From: CANJUD01 sp043750035
GTDB taxonomy: Bacteria > Bacteroidota > Bacteroidia > UKL13-3
DNA length: 10,000 nucleotides
Assembly (NCBI GenBank): GCA_043750035.1
Contig: JAYVCI010000235.1
Span: 1 to 10,000 of the forward strand
Direction of reading: 5' to 3'
Shown: positions 9,301 to 10,000 of the stretch, piece by piece
Numbering within the stretch: position 1 is the first letter of the stretch
Layout of the letters: each line of letters opens with the position of its first letter
Translations under genes and position numbers: made by a program
The notes under the pieces: generated by a model
Database searches by the model: none
What the model was told of the DNA's origin: nothing
What the model saw: the letters and a program-made list of their open reading frames with translations, nothing else

Positions 9301-9452
9301 AGAAGACTATATTCTTTTTTAAGTACCGCCCTCCTATCATCAAATGACGTAACACGTTTGAGTGTTCCTAATTGACCCGATACTGTATTCGTAAGCAGGA
9401 CAAAAAGCACAAATACAATAGTGATTTTAGAATTGAGTAAGTATTTTACCAT
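3306..9452 (-). CDS. Giant secreted subtilisin-like (S8) protease with Ig-like repeats and a T9SS sorting domain
   Basis: A 2048-residue exported serine protease. In order: signal peptide about 1-26 (VSG|Q); propeptide-like region about 27-205; S8 catalytic domain about 210-470; beta-barrel about 495-612 resembling the C-terminal domain of KP-43-type subtilisins (ALVNDLDLYI, GNYIIVVKG); a PNGGE domain about 618-700; a fibronectin III-like domain about 703-787; an Ig/PKD-like domain about 790-858; a lamin-tail-like domain about 885-1066; eight Ig-like repeats 1127-1815; two further Ig/PKD-like domains 1816-1962; and a type A sorting domain 1963-2048 with YPNP at 1974. The triad is intact: D223 in GEWDGG, H248 in HATHVAGT, S420 in NGTSMATPG, with oxyanion-hole N343 in AAGN. 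It should enter the periplasm by Sec, cross the outer membrane by the T9SS, and be released or anchored after the sorting domain is removed. The substrate is unknown. ATG 9450-9452 is chosen because the signal peptide follows at once. A candidate -7 box lies 24 bases upstream. The frame is unbroken. Confidence 0.95.
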   Translation of the reverse strand: MVKYLLNSKITIVFVLFVLLTNTVSGQLGTLKRVTSFDDRRAVLKKEYSLLKFAQTPSQQTIDAYKAKGYHFDGLYDRNIYYISRPIASTIIEGSGAVGLPMFEVIKYKPNSFIVSPNNWSYINDSFNIRVAFFSDADIDILTKQVSRFASVKQTFPKYHYMEIRVPEIGIKYFTFMDMVKWLEPIHPPLTTDNLPGKTLHRSNVLQNGLGLTGNGVKVGEWDGGFVGQHIDHDSRKTILDYNIQSDHATHVAGTILGNGTINPYATGMAPNAILYSSDFYGNIVPNMDSAQVKYGLNVTCNSYGYSPAYDTCPRGQYDDESRAIDLLVNYYPHYLHVYAAGNAQSNCGLGGYGTIPSGWNSSKNLITVGAVDYKGGMSTFSSWGPTRDGRVKPDISADGVNVYSTLPNNNYQGGWNGTSMATPGVTGTAAQLTEYYKSIYNSNPDAILLKGILCNTADDAGPLHVDFKHGYGNMNGLKAYQCLHDTLWNSDTISNGNIQTYNIYVDSNIVQYRALLNWMDPEGNPSAQKALVNDLDLYIITPSNDTIYPWKLNPSSPTIASVQGIDTLNNMEQVTIDTPQWGNYIIVVKGSSIAMGPQKFYIHNWQQKPELKVLYPNGGEHIDQGTSQTIRWQTAGLAGTYDIYYSADSGVTWVAIVSNIANNINYYDWAVPNTIASDKVYIKVENTSMSDSSDVVFTIMKGVSGLSATSCSKSVILKWTSTSQAAKQIIYKQFNNAWTAIDTINNTTTYTDTNVVNGQKYWYTLRHLSSNGAYSERAYAVEGKPDSVVSGLVSSNKSHVLYCGDSMILTATNGNTYLWSPNGETTQTIKVKQAGNYSVNINGNGCILNSTDFKVVGGLSATATPSTICKGDSAVLDAVSPQINTIRFTEIIQNMSATGATSPMPSWITTQTSTADFVEVTNMGTDTIDMWNTTFEIWDNSSMISSFTWPSYAKLLPDSLSVLHIGNSGTDDSTHLYYNIGVSDDQSSSGDARGYILKMNGHIIDAVAVNGYKFPTIANVSSVMDWEGQIASMSGRAGCRLKGADNNNQTNWSIASATNVTNLGTLNPSLVDIPTANISWTDGQGFTSTNAKEALYNILDNKNITLSFSTSNCSEQLSFNINTLNAGNISTSKDTICLGDSVQLTLNNNAASPNWEMNNGSGWQTLTDTNSQIWQTPAQSTWYRALVNTSMCGNQFSDSIYIIVNPVANHGVITLSRDSICTPDTVSYSWNGSNGSVQAWYYNTGSGWVNTGLSGNNINTTIRNSGWMIASIGYNNGCGNIYDSIWLNTISRPYTSNILTNKDTVCGYDSFTLSVDTVMNGTIYFEEYNNANGQWIVLNNNGASNYIYGPGNKNFGSNKYRARVSSAKCGDIYTNDIDVVANPLNILGSVSATQDTICTGDMVHLTYTPSGAQSWNRQYPDDWQYMDTGSNWISLNTNSSMIMATPTLNTKYRAYFVTACDTDEIVYTIYMRNMASKGSIIASKDSVCAGDSVQLTSTGHTGTVTWQMDLGSGYIDFATGDSIFMMPTVTGLYRAKIELSPCDSAFSDSVNVYILQQPMGGMAMANQATYCNGDSASLYLMNHYGTPNWQVYDSTSSSWIAINMASDSIKIAANISAWYRAEVSTNFCKPDYSQPVYIQVDTKPVAGAITADKDSVCAGNTVNLKLNNYSGKITWQEYDSSANNWKTITTSIDSISVNPSSSYYIRAVLSSGSCPYDYTTPRLVYILPTAVAGTIQSSATTACIGDGITLTLNNNTGNIRWQSYDSATQKWVNQGTKNPITVYPYGATRYRAVSSINICSAISNEFILTTIPSPIVNLTASGSLTFCQGNNVVFNSSQGNGWQYQWIKDTIDISGETQKKYTATTSGTYQVRVTGSNGCANTSGKLSVIVNPSPATPTITRNGNNLQSSSATANQWYKDGVPISGANNQNLIINSSGNYTVKVTNNFGCVSTSAVFTITGISDVYIQNKLSIYPNPTSNITQIILPVELQSNAKVNMIDIHGRIVQAAYTRISDKSLSLDLSNYAQGIYIIELCQGNGCWKGKLVRE
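4008..6074 (-). repeat. Eight tandem Ig-like protein repeats within the protease gene
   Basis: Residues 1127-1815 divide into eight units of about 86 residues. Each starts like KDSVCAGDSVQLT, then has a central W..Y/W segment, then YRA, and a second Cys before a Y.DSV.I-type strand. The two cysteines per unit sit where the disulphide of an Ig fold joins strands B and F. Units are diverged in sequence, so the repeat is at protein rather than exact DNA level. Such arrays usually act as stalks or adhesive surfaces. Confidence 0.8.
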
Positions 9453-9475
9453 GGTAGGAAATTATTTCTTTGCTG

Positions 9476-9483
9476 CAAAATTA
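9476..9483 (-). promoter_or_regulatory. Candidate -7 box of the protease gene
   Basis: On the minus strand this reads TAATTTTG, a match to the Bacteroidetes TAnnTTTG element, 23 bases before the protease ATG. The nearest upstream TTTG (9509-9512) is 25 bases away, further than the usual spacing, so the -33 element is weak or absent. Transcription would start near 9469. Confidence 0.4.
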
Positions 9484-9585
9484 AGCCTTGCTGCACTCCA
9501 CTTAAAAACAAATTATCACCCAGACTATTGCTATTCCTATTCCCAAAGTCCATTTATAATACCGAAACTTTATCTGTAATAGTCC

Positions 9586-9603
9586 TCCCGATAGCCATCG
9601 GGA
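9586..9603. repeat. REP-like palindrome TCCCGAT-AGCC-ATCGGGA
   Basis: A perfect 7-pair hairpin with a four-base loop, isolated in the intergenic stretch upstream of the protease gene. Similar CCCGATAG...ATCGGG palindromes are, as I recall, common between genes in Bacteroidota genomes, but I cannot check copy number here. The rest of 9484-9690 shows nothing else I can name. Confidence 0.5.
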
Positions 9604-9690
9604 TCGTTTCACTAGATTGTTCTAAACAGCTATCCAATCGGCATATACCACTGTAGGTTTTATTAATAATTGGCATATTCAATAAACCAC

Positions 9691-9759
9691 ATTGGTATTA
9701 CATTACTAAAGTTCAAAATAATCTTTGGACTATTTTGAACTAAGTAATGGTATAACAAT
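9691..9759. repeat. Long imperfect inverted repeat
   Basis: The left arm 9691-9720 and right arm 9731-9759 pair almost throughout, with a 10-base loop (9721-9730). The inner 11 pairs (AGTTCAAAATA with TATTTTGAACT) are perfect. The outer part has a few mismatches and one bulge. The right end touches the terminator hairpin at 9761. No target-site duplication is evident at its flanks. It could be a small non-autonomous repeat element or an extra transcript-end structure. Confidence 0.65.
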
Positions 9760-9760
9760 A

Positions 9761-9794
9761 AAAAAGCCCGCTCAAATTAATGAGCGGGCTTTTT
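9761..9794. terminator. Strong bidirectional intrinsic terminator
   Basis: AAAAAGCCCGCTCA (9761-9774) and TGAGCGGGCTTTTT (9781-9794) form a perfect 14-pair stem with loop AATTAA. The GC-rich core is flanked by A-runs on one side and T-runs on the other, so it works in either direction. It lies 42 bases past the stop of the right-edge minus-strand gene, which it most likely terminates, separating that gene from the downstream protease gene. Confidence 0.88.
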
Positions 9795-9803
9795 ATGATG
9801 TAA

Positions 9804-9830
9804 CGCTTAGGGCAAATTAATTGCCCTGCG
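9804..9830. repeat. Second stem-loop just after the right-edge gene
   Basis: AGGGCAA (9809-9815) pairs with TTGCCCT (9821-9827) around loop ATTAA. Outer bases CGC and GCG can extend the stem past a two-base bulge. It lies 6 bases beyond the stop codon at 9836-9838, between that gene and the main terminator. Without a T-run, it may stabilise the 3' end of the message. Confidence 0.5.
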
Positions 9831-9835
9831 GATTG

Positions 9836-10000
9836 TTAGTTGTTCGATTTAACCACACGCATGGTGCTAACCTTGTCGTTGCCTATGATGTTGATCATAT
9901 AGGCACCGGCTGGCAATTCTTTCATATCGTTGATAGATATGGTGTTGTTGCCCTGGCCTGCTTTCATGTTTAGGTTTCTAACGGTTTTGCCGTTCATGTC
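9836..10000 (-). CDS. C-terminal end of a T9SS-exported protein (type A sorting domain), N-terminal part outside the window
   Basis: Only the last 54 codons are present, entering from the right edge and ending at TAA 9836-9838. The sequence starts DMNGKTVRNLN and continues through INDMKELPAGAYMINI to end in MRVVKSNN. The D.NGK.V, L.AG.Y...I and K..K/R-type tail are hallmarks of the T9SS type A C-terminal sorting domain, which directs export through the outer membrane and is then cut off. The cargo part lies beyond the window, so its function is unknown. The frame was read directly from the sequence. It is followed by a stem-loop and a strong terminator, so it is the last gene of its transcript and probably separate from the protease gene. 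Confidence 0.88.
   Translation of the reverse strand, partial: DMNGKTVRNLNMKAGQGNNTISINDMKELPAGAYMINIIGNDKVSTMRVVKSNN

Overview
The window looks like a chromosomal segment of a Bacteroidota bacterium. It is AT-rich. It has two type IX secretion (T9SS) type A sorting domains, promoter boxes of the Bacteroidetes type (TTG, about 19 bases, TAnnTTTG), and little use of Shine-Dalgarno sequences. The genus cannot be told from this sequence alone.

Layout. Bases 1-1145 (minus strand) hold the first 381 codons of atpD, the beta subunit of the F1 ATP synthase; its C-terminal end lies beyond the left edge. A short divergent promoter region follows. On the plus strand is a WecE/RffA-type sugar-nucleotide aminotransferase (1272-2444, probably translated from a TTG at 1320), then after 21 bases a small unrecognised membrane protein (2466-2909). 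Bases 2910-3305 are non-coding and full of hairpins. They hold two inverted copies of a composite three-hairpin element whose stems differ by paired changes, plus a separate perfect hairpin next to the stop of the following gene. Bases 3306-9452 (minus strand) are a single 2048-residue gene for a secreted subtilisin-like protease. It has a signal peptide, propeptide, S8 catalytic domain, KP-43-like beta-barrel, several adhesion-type beta domains, a lamin-tail-like domain, eight Ig-like repeats of about 86 residues, and a T9SS sorting domain. Bases 9453-9835 hold a candidate promoter, a REP-like palindrome, a long imperfect hairpin and a strong bidirectional terminator. At the right edge (9836-10000, minus strand) is the C-terminal sorting domain of another T9SS-exported protein.

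How the genes relate. The window joins a housekeeping gene (ATP synthase), a surface-glycan sugar gene and cell-surface or secreted proteins. The protease and the right-edge protein probably share the T9SS export route. They are separated by a terminator, so they are likely independent transcription units. The aminotransferase and the membrane protein look like a two-gene operon. No mobile-element gene, CRISPR array, tRNA or rRNA was seen. The least explained signals are the paired hairpin elements at 2980-3205 and the long hairpin at 9691-9759.
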